A DNA stretch of 64,000 nt from an uncultured Bacteroidota bacterium (GCA_937129385.1 CAKZNC010000102.1:1-64000), one strand, 5' to 3'; shown: positions 19,035 through 29,372, counted from the stretch's first letter. Program-made: numbers and translations. The notes: generated by a model from the sequence alone, not told the origin.

Positions 19035-19054
19035 AAGCCGACATTTGTCGGCTT
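19035..19054. promoter_or_regulatory. perfect hairpin AAGCCGAC-ATTT-GTCGGCTT ending 4 nt before the MATE start codon
   Basis: Read directly. Followed by a T-rich tract on the minus strand (TTTTATTTTTAATT). Confidence 0.7.
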
Positions 19055-19058
19055 AAGA

Positions 19059-20399
19059 ATGAAAGATTTAACCGTAGGGAGAATAGGACTGTCGATATTC
19101 AAATTTGCTGTCCCGATGCTGATCGGCCAGATGTTTCAGCAGCTATATACATTTGTCGACCAGATCATCGTAGGAAATTACCTGGGTAAAGAGGCACTTG
19201 CTGCTGTCGGCGCATCATTCCCCATTATCTTTACACTTATTGCATTGGTCATCGGTGTTGCCAGCGGTGGCACAATCGTGATCTCACAATTTTTCGGGGC
19301 AAAGAATTTCCGGATGGTGAAACGCGCGATCGATACAGTGTTCATCATGCTCTTTATCGCTGCAATTTTGCTCACATCCCTGGGTTATCCTTTCATCGAA
19401 CAGATCTTCCGGCTGATGCAATTACCCGAGGAACTCATGGAGATGGGAGTTTCATACCTGTCTGTTTATATTGGCGGACTGATTCTTTTCTTCGGTTATA
19501 ACGGAGTCGCGGCAATCCTTAGAGGCCTGGGTGATTCCATCACACCGCTTTATTTCCTGATCCTTGCCACGGTATTGAACATTGGACTGGACCTGCTGTT
19601 TATCGTGGTCCTTGGATGGGGAGTTGCAGGAGCAGCATGGGCTACGCTGATCGCCCAGGGAACCGCCTTTATTACCGCAGCATTCTACCTCAACAAGCAC
19701 CATGAACTGATCAAATTCAATATCAGGCAATTTGCTTTCGACAAAAAGGTGTTCCGGGAAAGTCTTCGTATCGGTCTGCCCACGGGATTGCAGCACACCT
19801 TTGTAGCTCTCGGAATGATGGCCCTGATGGGAATCGTTAACACTTTTGGCACCAATGTCACTGCTGCATATACTGCTGCGGGAAGACTCGACAGCCTTGC
19901 CGTGATCCCAGCAATGGTATTTGCACAGGCGCTTGCGACCTATGTGGGACAAAATATGGGAGCCGGAAAGCTGGAACGTGTCAACAGGGGCCTCTGGACT
20001 ACTTTGCTGATGTCCTCTACAGTTTCTCTTGTGATGACCGCCGTTGTAATCATATTCAAATATCCCCTGATGGGATGGTTCACCGATGACCCGAATGTGA
20101 TCAGTATTGGAGGGGATTATCTTACCATTGTCACTTCATTCTACCTGGTATTTACCTCCATGTTTATATTTGGAAGTGTCATGCGTGGAGCGGGAGACAC
20201 TTTGATTCCAATGTTCATTACACTGTTCGCGCTGTGGTTTATTCGTATCCCGGCAGCTTTCATTCTTAGCCGGAAATTTGGAGAGACAGGGATCTGGTGG
20301 TCAATACCCACTGGATGGACCATGGGAATGGTCCTCACATTGATCTATTACAAGGTTGGCAGATGGAAATCCAAAGTGGTGGTTAAGCCGGCCGATTGA
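19059..20399 (+). CDS. MATE-family efflux transporter
   Basis: 12-TM protein; MLIGQMFQQLYTFVDQIIVGNYLGKEALAAVGASFPI. Confidence 0.93.
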   Translation: MKDLTVGRIGLSIFKFAVPMLIGQMFQQLYTFVDQIIVGNYLGKEALAAVGASFPIIFTLIALVIGVASGGTIVISQFFGAKNFRMVKRAIDTVFIMLFIAAILLTSLGYPFIEQIFRLMQLPEELMEMGVSYLSVYIGGLILFFGYNGVAAILRGLGDSITPLYFLILATVLNIGLDLLFIVVLGWGVAGAAWATLIAQGTAFITAAFYLNKHHELIKFNIRQFAFDKKVFRESLRIGLPTGLQHTFVALGMMALMGIVNTFGTNVTAAYTAAGRLDSLAVIPAMVFAQALATYVGQNMGAGKLERVNRGLWTTLLMSSTVSLVMTAVVIIFKYPLMGWFTDDPNVISIGGDYLTIVTSFYLVFTSMFIFGSVMRGAGDTLIPMFITLFALWFIRIPAAFILSRKFGETGIWWSIPTGWTMGMVLTLIYYKVGRWKSKVVVKPAD

Positions 20400-20449
20400 A
20401 CAAACACTCGGCCCCTGCGTATTTAATAGTGTCACCCATTCCATAATCG

Positions 20450-21421
20450 ATGCAAACTACCACAGCAATAACTGAAATGGCGCAGGATATTATTTCCGGA
20501 TTAACTGATGTGCCAAAATCTATTCCTTCCAAGTATTTTTACGATGCAAGGGGAAGTGAGATCTTCCGCAAGATCATGCGAATGCCTGAATACTATCTTA
20601 CCAATGCCGAAGCTGAAATATTCGAGGTACAGGGAAATGCAATCCTCGATCATTTCAGTCAGCATAGTGACCGTGTCGATCTTGTAGAACTCGGCGCCGG
20701 TGACGGATCCAAGACCAGTATCCTGGTCAGAATGATGATCAACAGGTCAATCCCTTTCAGATACATCCCCGTTGATATCTCCGAAAAGGCAAACCGCACA
20801 CTCATGAAAAAAATGACTGAGCAGTTCAGCAATATTGAGATTGAGACAAAAACAGGTGATTATTTCGACATGATCAATGAACTCGGTCAAGAATACAGGG
20901 ATGGTAAGATCATTATGTTCCTCGGCTCAAACCTGGGCAACTATTCACACAGACAAAGCGTGGAATTCCTTGAAAAGCTTGCATCAGCAATGAAAAGCCA
21001 GGACAGACTATTCCTCGGCCTGGACCTGAAAAAGGATCCTGCCGTGATCAGAAGCGCATATGACGACCCCCATGGATTTACGGAGGCTTTCAATATGAAT
21101 CTTCTTGAAAGGTTGAACAGGGAACTGGAGGCCAGTTTTATCCCCGATAATTTTATCCACGCGCCCACTTACGACCCGCATTCAGGCATTGCAAAAAGCT
21201 ATCTCGTAAGCAGAAAGAATCACCAGGTTTCACTGGGACAAACAGGCACTGTGATCACATTTGATAAATGGGAAACAATATGTACCGAAATGTCACAGAA
21301 ATATGACCAGGACCATATATCTGAAATCGCTGAAGCAGCGGGATTTGAAATCGAGAATAATTTCTTCGACAGCAGGTCCTGGTTTGTAAACTCTCTATGG
21401 AGATTAAAGGACAGGGAATGA
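20450..21421 (+). CDS. EgtD-like L-histidine N-alpha-methyltransferase family protein
   Basis: SIPSKYFYDARGSEIFRKIMRMPEYYLTNAEAEI...LVELGAGDGSKTS, typical of the EgtD/DUF2260 family. Confidence 0.85.
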   Translation: MQTTTAITEMAQDIISGLTDVPKSIPSKYFYDARGSEIFRKIMRMPEYYLTNAEAEIFEVQGNAILDHFSQHSDRVDLVELGAGDGSKTSILVRMMINRSIPFRYIPVDISEKANRTLMKKMTEQFSNIEIETKTGDYFDMINELGQEYRDGKIIMFLGSNLGNYSHRQSVEFLEKLASAMKSQDRLFLGLDLKKDPAVIRSAYDDPHGFTEAFNMNLLERLNRELEASFIPDNFIHAPTYDPHSGIAKSYLVSRKNHQVSLGQTGTVITFDKWETICTEMSQKYDQDHISEIAEAAGFEIENNFFDSRSWFVNSLWRLKDRE

Positions 21422-21702
21422 TGAAAGCCAAATGGAACAATGAAATTATTGCTGAAAGTGACAACACTGTCATTGTGGAGGGAAATCACTATTTTCCTGA
21501 GAATACCATCATTAAAGAATACTTCAGGAACAGTGATCATCACACTTACTGCAGCTGGAAAGGCAATGCATCCTATTACCACCTTGAAGTAAATGGAAAG
21601 ACCAATGAAAATGCCGCCTGGTATTACCCCGATGCAAAAAAAGCTGCAAAAAACATTGAGGGCAGGATCGCATTCTGGAAAGGTGTCGAGGTAATTGATT
21701 AG
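21418..21702 (+). CDS. DUF427 family protein
   Basis: MKAKWNNEIIAESDNTVIVEGNHYFPENTI...TYCSWKGNASYYHLEVNG; ATGA overlap with the preceding gene. Confidence 0.85.
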   Translation: MMKAKWNNEIIAESDNTVIVEGNHYFPENTIIKEYFRNSDHHTYCSWKGNASYYHLEVNGKTNENAAWYYPDAKKAAKNIEGRIAFWKGVEVID

Positions 21703-21815
21703 GCCAGGGGGGTCACCTGTTAAAAAAGCATAATTCACATCCTGAGCCATCAGAATAGTTGAAGAATGGTGAAGGATTACGTAATTTACAACCTGTTTTT
21801 ACGTTTAATGCGATA

Positions 21816-24800
21816 ATGACCACCCTGAACTACAATATCAGATCCTTCCTGGTAGGCATCATGCTGCTTGCATCTACAGTACTTTTTGCCCAGCACGAAA
21901 TCAGTTTCCGCCGGATAACAATCAATGACGGACTTTCCCTCAGTTCGGTTTACTACATTTTCCAGGATAGCAAAGGTTTTATGTGGTTTGCCACGGAAGA
22001 TGGACTGAACAAATATGACGGGACCGGTTTTACTGTTTATAATCATACGCCTGGTAATCCGAACAGCCTGTCCTACAAATGGATAGAAAAGATCGTTGAA
22101 GACAGACAGGGCAACCTCTGGCTTTCAACACGACAGGGTCTGAGTTATCTGAATCCGTCAAATGACAAAGTACTGCGTTTCTTCAATTCCGGTCCGGGAG
22201 AACACCATGTTTCCAATGATACCATATTAAATTTGCACCGGGAAGGTGATTTCATCTGGGTAGGCACAATGAATGGCCTTGACCGGTTTCACACTGGTAA
22301 CCTGAATAGAACAACCATTGATCTGGATTGCGATCCCCGGCATCAGCAGGTTCTCTCGATCAATACAGACCATTCCGGCAGGACATGGGTTGGAACAAAC
22401 GGCGGCTTGCACGTGGTTGAGAAGGGAAGTGACCAGGCGCAATGTATTACCTCTGGCGAAAGTGAGGTAGACCCGTTGGAAGTGAGAGCATTATTTCTTG
22501 AAAATGATACGGTATGGGTCGGCTCGAAACAAAGCCTGATGAAATTTACGCTAGAAGGGACCGGGCAGGTAAAGATAAAGTATCCTGTGGTTCGGGTTGA
22601 ATCTGATTCACCTGTCGAAAATATCTACCGGGATTCAGATCAACATCTGTGGGTTACAACATCAAACGGTTTGTATAGCTATGGGGCACGAATACTGAAA
22701 AAGATGATCCCGACCACGGGAAATGCCCCCAGCCTCGCAATGTTGCCTAAGAAACCCCTGCTGGAAGACTCGAAAGGAGCCATTTGGATGGGCACTTTCA
22801 GTCAGGGTGTCTACAGAATAACTCCCGGATCAGATGTCTATCATTACGCCTTTGATCCGACCAACCCCACCAGTCTGTCCGATAATACAGTGAACTGTAT
22901 ATATGAAGACCGGGCAGGAGGAATATGGATTGGTACTTTCGGCTCCGGAATCAGTGTTTATGATCCGCATTCCAACATTATCAAAACCTTGAAGAATGAT
23001 CCGTTTGATCCCAATAGTCTGACAAGTAGCTTTATTTGGTCTATACTTGAATCGAACGATCAGAAAGTATGGATCGGAACCAACAACGCAGGGATAAACA
23101 TCTACGATCCGGCAACCAAAAATGTCGAGGTCTTGAAACATGACCCGGATGACCCCTCTTCTCTTCCGGAAGGATCGGTAAGGGAAATCTTCCAGGACCG
23201 GGGTGGTACGATATGGGTGGGGACCGATGGTGGCGGACTCAGCAAATACAACCGGAAAACAGGATCATTCAGCCACTTCAGGAATGATCCGGGTCGGCTT
23301 ACATCCATATCCTCAAATTCGGTACGTACAATCTACCAAGATTCCACCGGAATTTTATGGATCGGTACCAGGAATGGCCTCAACAGCTTCGACCCCCGAT
23401 CCGAAAAGTTCAGGCAATATTTACATAATTCGGACGTGGAAGGTAGTCTCAGCAACAATTTTGTCTATTCAGCGATCTATATGGACAAAAGAGGATACCT
23501 GTGGGTGGGAACATATGGGGGTGGCCTTAACAGGCTAAATACCAAAACGGGTCAGTTCACAAGTTACCAGTTTGAACTGGGCAATCCATCCAGTATTTCA
23601 GACGATATTGTTTTTGCCATCTATGAGGATGAAAAAGGCTATTTCTGGATCGGAACGAACAGCGGTTTGAACCTGTTCAATCCCTCCACCGGGAAATTCA
23701 AAAGATATGGTACAGAGGCCGGTCTTCCCAATGATGTGATCTACGGAATCATGCCTGACCATGAAAACCGGCTCTGGATTACCACGAATAAAGGGATATC
23801 CAGACTTGATCTTACCGAATTCCGATTCAAGAACTTTGATGTGAACGATGGTCTGCAAAGTAACGAATTCAATGGGGGTGCATCTCATCGTGGTAAAAGT
23901 GGCAGGCTTTATGCCGGGGGTGTATACGGACTCAATATCATCGAACCGGAAAAGATCAAGCCTGTTGACAACCATGCCGAGCTGACCATAAACAGGTTGG
24001 AAATCCTGGGCAAAGAGGTTCAGGTGCTCAGGGAGGGAATGATCGCCGATAGTTCTGATCACAAATCCGGACTGATCGAGTCAGTGGAGAATTATTACCT
24101 GCCCAGGCATGTTGCATACCTTGATGAAATAAGGCTGAACTACAGGCAGCGTTTTTTCTCCATCGAATTCGCAGCTTTGAATCACCATCTTCCTGAGAAA
24201 CTGAATTACAGGTACAGGATGAGAGAACTCGAAGATCACTGGAACCTTGCCGGCAACAGGAATTATGTTACCTATGCAAACATGAAGCCCGGAACATATA
24301 TCTTTGAGGCTGATGCAAGCAATTCCGATGGATTCCTGGCCAGTAAACCGGCACAGCTTAAGATCATTATCACACCTCCCTTCTGGCGGTCTTACTGGTT
24401 CATGCTCATGATGGCAATGATCGTGCTCGCATTCATCGTTTTCATATACCGTTTCTTACTTAATCAGCGTATGAACAATCTGCTCAAATCTCAATATGAG
24501 CAGATCAAGGTAGCAAATGAAAAATTGCAGCAATCGGAAAACGATCTAAAAGATCTCAATGCAACAAAGGACAAATTCTTTTCCATAATATCGCATGACC
24601 TTAAAAATCCTTTTTCAAGTGTACTTTCCATCAGCGAACTGATGTCAAAAGAATTCGAATCAACGGAGACCAGCGAATTGAAGTATGGGATTTCCAAGAT
24701 TCATGATACAAACAGGCATATCTATGAACTCCTTGAAAACCTGTTGACCTGGTCCAAAACCCAGAGAGACAATCTGACCATGGAAAAGGTCAATTTCAAC

Positions 24801-25244
24801 CTTTCCCGGATCATTGAAACCAACCTGAATGTCCTGCGTTTGTCTGCAGAAAAAAAGGAAATAAAAATTGAAACGAACGTTCCGGACGAGATCTGTGCAT
24901 ATGCCGACAGGGAGATGATCAGTACCGTCTTCAGGAACCTTGCCAACAATTCGATCAAATTTACTCCGGTTGGCAAATCAATTCGTATCTCGGCTGAAGC
25001 ACGAGACAAACAGATTATTGTAAAAGTTGAAGATCAAGGTGTTGGAATTCCGCCCGATGATCTGAGGCGGCTATTCAGAATTGAAGAGAAATTTAAAAGG
25101 GAAGGGACAGCAGGAGAGAAAGGAACCGGCCTAGGACTGATCATTTGCCACGAATTTATCGGACGAAATGGCGGTGAGATCTCCGTGGAAAGCACCCTTG
25201 GTCAAGGCAGTATATTTACATTTACAGTACCTGAAGGTAACTGA
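21816..25244 (+). CDS. two-component regulator propeller sensor histidine kinase (Reg_prop + Y_Y_Y + TM + HisKA/HATPase)
   Basis: Many GxIWxGTxxGGLxxY repeats, Y_Y_Y domain, TM, FFSIISHDLKNPFSSVLS H-box, GTGLGLIICHEFI G-box. No receiver or HTH domain at the C-terminus. Confidence 0.92.
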   Translation: MTTLNYNIRSFLVGIMLLASTVLFAQHEISFRRITINDGLSLSSVYYIFQDSKGFMWFATEDGLNKYDGTGFTVYNHTPGNPNSLSYKWIEKIVEDRQGNLWLSTRQGLSYLNPSNDKVLRFFNSGPGEHHVSNDTILNLHREGDFIWVGTMNGLDRFHTGNLNRTTIDLDCDPRHQQVLSINTDHSGRTWVGTNGGLHVVEKGSDQAQCITSGESEVDPLEVRALFLENDTVWVGSKQSLMKFTLEGTGQVKIKYPVVRVESDSPVENIYRDSDQHLWVTTSNGLYSYGARILKKMIPTTGNAPSLAMLPKKPLLEDSKGAIWMGTFSQGVYRITPGSDVYHYAFDPTNPTSLSDNTVNCIYEDRAGGIWIGTFGSGISVYDPHSNIIKTLKNDPFDPNSLTSSFIWSILESNDQKVWIGTNNAGINIYDPATKNVEVLKHDPDDPSSLPEGSVREIFQDRGGTIWVGTDGGGLSKYNRKTGSFSHFRNDPGRLTSISSNSVRTIYQDSTGILWIGTRNGLNSFDPRSEKFRQYLHNSDVEGSLSNNFVYSAIYMDKRGYLWVGTYGGGLNRLNTKTGQFTSYQFELGNPSSISDDIVFAIYEDEKGYFWIGTNSGLNLFNPSTGKFKRYGTEAGLPNDVIYGIMPDHENRLWITTNKGISRLDLTEFRFKNFDVNDGLQSNEFNGGASHRGKSGRLYAGGVYGLNIIEPEKIKPVDNHAELTINRLEILGKEVQVLREGMIADSSDHKSGLIESVENYYLPRHVAYLDEIRLNYRQRFFSIEFAALNHHLPEKLNYRYRMRELEDHWNLAGNRNYVTYANMKPGTYIFEADASNSDGFLASKPAQLKIIITPPFWRSYWFMLMMAMIVLAFIVFIYRFLLNQRMNNLLKSQYEQIKVANEKLQQSENDLKDLNATKDKFFSIISHDLKNPFSSVLSISELMSKEFESTETSELKYGISKIHDTNRHIYELLENLLTWSKTQRDNLTMEKVNFNLSRIIETNLNVLRLSAEKKEIKIETNVPDEICAYADREMISTVFRNLANNSIKFTPVGKSIRISAEARDKQIIVKVEDQGVGIPPDDLRRLFRIEEKFKREGTAGEKGTGLGLIICHEFIGRNGGEISVESTLGQGSIFTFTVPEGN

Positions 25245-25261
25245 GTCTTGGGCTATTTTAC

Positions 25262-25269
25262 TAACTTTG
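25262..25269 (+). promoter_or_regulatory. Bacteroidota -7 element TAACTTTG upstream of yicC
   Basis: Match to TAnnTTTG 24 nt before the likely ATG at 25293. Confidence 0.5.
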
Positions 25270-25292
25270 CAGAAATCATTCATCCATTTTTG

Positions 25293-26162
25293 ATGCTGAA
25301 ATCAATGACAGGTTTTGGGAAAGCAGAATGCCTGCTTCCCACCATGAAACTGACGATCGAGATCAAATCCCTCAACAGTAAGCAGATCGATACAAGTACA
25401 AGACTTCCTGCCATATACAAGGTAAAGGAGCTTGAAATCAGGCAGTTGCTATCAAAAGAACTTGAGCGGGGAAAAATAGACTGCAGCTTCCACTATGAAG
25501 TGATCGAAGGAGCAAGTGCAAAGATCAATTCGAGTGTGATCAGGGATTATATAAAGCAGCTCGGAGAAATAACAAATGAGCTTGGTATTCAACCAGGCGA
25601 ACTGATCTCAACGATTTTGAGATTACCCGATACTGTTTCCTCCGAGAAAGATGACCTTGCGGAAGAAGAATGGGGGCTGGTACGAAAATCACTGGAAAGT
25701 GCCGTTGCGGAATTAAATGAGTTCAGGATTCAGGAAGGTGCTGCTCTCGAAAAAGACCTCAGGGATTGTGTCGCTGCAATCCAATCCAGGCAGGAAAAGA
25801 TAAAGCCATTTGAAAAAGAGCGCATAGAACGATTACGTGAAAGATTTCGGACAAACCTGGAAGAATTGAACATGGGAGAAGACATTGACCAAAATCGTTT
25901 TGAACAGGAATTGCTCTACTACCTCGAGAAACTTGATATCAATGAAGAAAAGGTGAGGCTTTCAAATCACCTATCTTACTTTATTGAAATACTGGATGAG
26001 GGTAGTCCCAATGGTAAAAAACTTGGATTTATCAGCCAGGAGATCGGTCGGGAGATCAACACCCTCGGATCCAAAGCAAATCACAGCGAAATTCAACGCC
26101 TTGTCGTGGAAATGAAAGATGAACTGGAGAGGATTAAAGAGCAAATTCTGAATGTCCTTTGA
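25293..26162 (+). CDS. yicC: YicC/YloC family endoribonuclease
   Basis: MLKSMTGFGKAE...IEIKSLNSKQIDTSTRLP and C-terminal GKKLGFISQEIGREINTLGSKAN. Confidence 0.93.
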   Translation: MLKSMTGFGKAECLLPTMKLTIEIKSLNSKQIDTSTRLPAIYKVKELEIRQLLSKELERGKIDCSFHYEVIEGASAKINSSVIRDYIKQLGEITNELGIQPGELISTILRLPDTVSSEKDDLAEEEWGLVRKSLESAVAELNEFRIQEGAALEKDLRDCVAAIQSRQEKIKPFEKERIERLRERFRTNLEELNMGEDIDQNRFEQELLYYLEKLDINEEKVRLSNHLSYFIEILDEGSPNGKKLGFISQEIGREINTLGSKANHSEIQRLVVEMKDELERIKEQILNVL

Positions 26163-26173
26163 AACAATGAGCG

Positions 26174-26740
26174 ATGAAAGGAAAACTGGTGATCTTCTCA
26201 GCCCCTTCGGGATCAGGTAAAACAACAGTTGTAAAGCACCTCTTGAAACAGGTTGACGGACTTGAATTCAGCATTTCAGCCACTTCCAGGGAGCCCAGGG
26301 GGAATGAACAGCACGGCCGGGAGTATTACTTCATGAGCCCTGTAGAATTCAGGAAGAAAATCGAGAGCAATGAATTCCTTGAATGGGAAGAGGTATACAA
26401 CCATCAGTTTTATGGTACACTCAAATCGGAAGTTGAAAGACTGAGAAAAGATGGTAAACACGTAATCTTCGATATAGATGTTGAAGGCGGACTGAACTTA
26501 AAAAAGACTTTTGGAAAGCAGGCACTGGCAGTATTTGTCAAACCACCGTCCATGGAGGTAATGGAACAAAGACTTCGAAACCGGGGCACTGATTCAGAGA
26601 AACAGATATCAAAACGAATAGCAAAAGCAGAGAAGGAAATGGCCTATGCAAATGCTTTTGATCTGATCCTGGTGAATGAAACACTGGAAAAGACACTTTC
26701 GGATGCGGAGATGATAGTTGAGAAATTCATCGGTTCATAG
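26174..26740 (+). CDS. gmk: guanylate kinase
   Basis: IFSAPSGSGKTTVVKHLL, TSREPRGNEQHGREYYF. Confidence 0.97.
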   Translation: MKGKLVIFSAPSGSGKTTVVKHLLKQVDGLEFSISATSREPRGNEQHGREYYFMSPVEFRKKIESNEFLEWEEVYNHQFYGTLKSEVERLRKDGKHVIFDIDVEGGLNLKKTFGKQALAVFVKPPSMEVMEQRLRNRGTDSEKQISKRIAKAEKEMAYANAFDLILVNETLEKTLSDAEMIVEKFIGS

Positions 26741-26779
26741 TTGCATTGTCAGTAACACGGGTTTTATTACTTTTAGAAC

Positions 26780-27358
26780 ATGATTAAAACGGGATTGTAC
26801 TTCGGATCTTTCAACCCGGTCCATATCGGGCATCTGGCCATTGCCAGCTATATGCTCGAATTCTCCGATATCTCGCAACTCTGGTTTGTCGTCAGTCCCC
26901 AAAACCCGCTCAAGGAAAAAAAATCTCTCTTAAAAGAACATCACAGGCTTGAACTGACCAGGAGAGCAGTTGGAGATGACGACAGGTTCTCTGTATCAGA
27001 TATAGAATTTAAAATGCCAAAACCCTCCTATACCATTGATACACTTACTTACCTTGGAGAAAAGTATCCCGGACGTGAATTTTACCTGATCATGGGCGCA
27101 GATGGATTGAGGAATTTTCACAGGTGGAAACATGCTGATCTGTTGGAAAAAAACTATCACAGGTTGGTCTATCCACGACCAGGTGTGTCATGTGAGGACC
27201 TATACAAACATAAAAATCTTACCGTTATGGAAGCTCCACTTATGGAGATATCTTCAAGTTTTATAAGGGAATCAATCAGAAATGGTAAAGATGTACGCTA
27301 TTTCCTTCCGGAAAAAACATACATCTACATCAGGGAAATGCATTTTTATGAGAAATAA
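26780..27358 (+). CDS. nadD: nicotinate-nucleotide adenylyltransferase
   Basis: GLYFGSFNPVHIGHLAIA, FYLIMGADGLRNFHRWKHAD, ISSSFIRESIRNG. Confidence 0.95.
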   Translation: MIKTGLYFGSFNPVHIGHLAIASYMLEFSDISQLWFVVSPQNPLKEKKSLLKEHHRLELTRRAVGDDDRFSVSDIEFKMPKPSYTIDTLTYLGEKYPGREFYLIMGADGLRNFHRWKHADLLEKNYHRLVYPRPGVSCEDLYKHKNLTVMEAPLMEISSSFIRESIRNGKDVRYFLPEKTYIYIREMHFYEK

Positions 27359-27395
27359 TTCAGTGGGTAAAAGCTCACATTAACCCCTAAAGATC

Positions 27396-28811
27396 ATGAA
27401 AACCAAACTTCACAGCCTTCTTTTAATCCTGCCACTCCTCTTGCAGGGATGTAATACTTCTCGGGATACAGCTAACGAAACTCCCAATATTATCTACATT
27501 ATGGCCGACGACCTTGGTTATGGAGATATCGGGGCCTTCGGGCAGAAGATTATTGAAACACCAGGGCTGGACCAGCTCGCAAGAGAGGGAATCATATTTA
27601 CCGACCATTACGCCGGCAATACAGTTTGTGCGCCCTCAAGGTGTTCACTGATGACCGGTAAACATCCTGGTCATGCAATTGTCAGAGGCAATATGCAATA
27701 TCCACCGTCGGGCCAGTTGCCCCTTCCAGAAGGCACTGTTACAGTTTCCTCTCTTTTAAGATCTGCCGGGTATACCACAGGTATGATCGGGAAATGGGGT
27801 CTGGGAAATATTGGGAACAGTGGTGATCCAGCAAATTTTGGCTGGGATTTCTATTATGGCTATCTCGACCAGGTACTCGCACATAATTATTATCCGGAAT
27901 TCCTCTATAAAAACGGGGAGAAAGTGTACCTGGACAATGAAGTAAAATATCTTGCAGACACCTTCTGGCACAAAGGCCTTGGCAGTTACAGCACGGTGCA
28001 GAACGACTATTCCCACGACCTCTTTACCGTGGAAGCGCTGAATTTTATAGAGAAGAACAAAGAAGGGCCTTTCTTCCTCTACCTTCCATATACGATCCCG
28101 CACGACAACGGGGAGGCTCCTGCAGGGGAGAAACAGGAAGTGCCTGACCAGGGGATCTATTCCTCCAGGGATGACTGGGACAATGAATCCAGGGGTTATG
28201 CTGCAATGATCACATTGATGGATCATGACATAGGAAAGATTGTAGAGCTACTTAAAAGTCTGGAAATAGAAAAGAATACCCTGGTAATATTTACCAGTGA
28301 CAATGGGCCGATGCCTGACCAGGAATTTACCGAAAGATTTGACAGTAACGGTCCGCTTAAAGGAGGGAAACGTGATATGTACGAGGGAGGAATCCGGATC
28401 CCCTTCGTGGCATGGTGGCCGGGTTCAATAGAAGCGGGCAGGAAATCTGACCATATAAGCGCATTCTGGGATTTTCTTCCCACTGCATGCGAAATCGCCG
28501 GTATTGATAGTCCGCCAGAAACGGACGGAATCTCATATCTTCCTGAACTGCTTGGCAAAAGCCAGGAAAAACATGACTATTTATATTGGGAATCACCCTT
28601 ACAAGGATTCATGACCGCCGTAAGAGCAGGTAAATGGAAAGCTGTGCAACCCGGATTCAATAAGCCCTTGGAACTCTATAACCTGGAAACAGATATCGGG
28701 GAAGATATCAACCTGGCATCTGAACGCAAGGATATTATGAAGAGGATGGCAAACATCATCCAGGAGGCCCATTCTCCATCTGAATATTTTCCGCGGCCAG
28801 ACGAGGAATAA
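27396..28811 (+). CDS. sulfatase (arylsulfatase A-like), lipoprotein, Cys-type
   Basis: Lipobox LLLQGC; NIIYIMADDLGYGDIG; formylglycine motif CAPSRCSLMTG. Confidence 0.92.
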   Translation: MKTKLHSLLLILPLLLQGCNTSRDTANETPNIIYIMADDLGYGDIGAFGQKIIETPGLDQLAREGIIFTDHYAGNTVCAPSRCSLMTGKHPGHAIVRGNMQYPPSGQLPLPEGTVTVSSLLRSAGYTTGMIGKWGLGNIGNSGDPANFGWDFYYGYLDQVLAHNYYPEFLYKNGEKVYLDNEVKYLADTFWHKGLGSYSTVQNDYSHDLFTVEALNFIEKNKEGPFFLYLPYTIPHDNGEAPAGEKQEVPDQGIYSSRDDWDNESRGYAAMITLMDHDIGKIVELLKSLEIEKNTLVIFTSDNGPMPDQEFTERFDSNGPLKGGKRDMYEGGIRIPFVAWWPGSIEAGRKSDHISAFWDFLPTACEIAGIDSPPETDGISYLPELLGKSQEKHDYLYWESPLQGFMTAVRAGKWKAVQPGFNKPLELYNLETDIGEDINLASERKDIMKRMANIIQEAHSPSEYFPRPDEE

Positions 28812-28814
28812 TGA

Positions 28815-29372
28815 TCAACTGGCGGCCAGCCTGGCCTCCTTCACGATCTCCATACCCCTGTGAATGGCCTGCTCATTGGCAGGAATAAGGTGGTGATGCC
28901 TTTCAGGAAGTGAGCTTTTGAGACCTTTGATCACATTTTCAACATCCACTACGGGGTTAATCTTCAGGTAAGCTCCCAGGACGATCATGTTGAAAGTTTT
29001 CGTTGAGGACATTTTTGCAGCCTCTGCTGCAGCTTCAATTTTAAAGACCCTGATGTCGTCACGCTCCGGATGCCGGGTAATACCATTGGGGTCATACAAT
29101 AAAAGTCCTCCCGGCTTTACTGCCTCTTCAAATTTATCAAGTGACTGCTGGTTCAGGATGATCGCAGTATCATAACTATGCAGTACTGGAGAACTTACCC
29201 TTTCATCGCTAAGGATTACGGTGACGTTTGCTGTTCCACCCCTCATTTCGGGCCCGTATGATGGCATCCAGCTTACCTCCTGCTCCTGCATTATTCCTGA
29301 ATAGGCAAGGATCTTACCCATTGAAAGTACGCCCTGTCCGCCGAAACCAGCAATAATTATTTCTTCAGTCAT
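28815..29372 (-). CDS. korC: 2-oxoacid:ferredoxin oxidoreductase, gamma subunit
   Basis: EIIIAGFGGQGVLSMGKILAYSGIMQ...MRGGTANVTVI. Confidence 0.88.
   Translation of the reverse strand: MTEEIIIAGFGGQGVLSMGKILAYSGIMQEQEVSWMPSYGPEMRGGTANVTVILSDERVSSPVLHSYDTAIILNQQSLDKFEEAVKPGGLLLYDPNGITRHPERDDIRVFKIEAAAEAAKMSSTKTFNMIVLGAYLKINPVVDVENVIKGLKSSLPERHHHLIPANEQAIHRGMEIVKEARLAAS

Noticed and set aside
19035-19054. Plus-strand transcription terminator before the MATE gene
   Set aside because: No T tract follows the stem on the plus strand.
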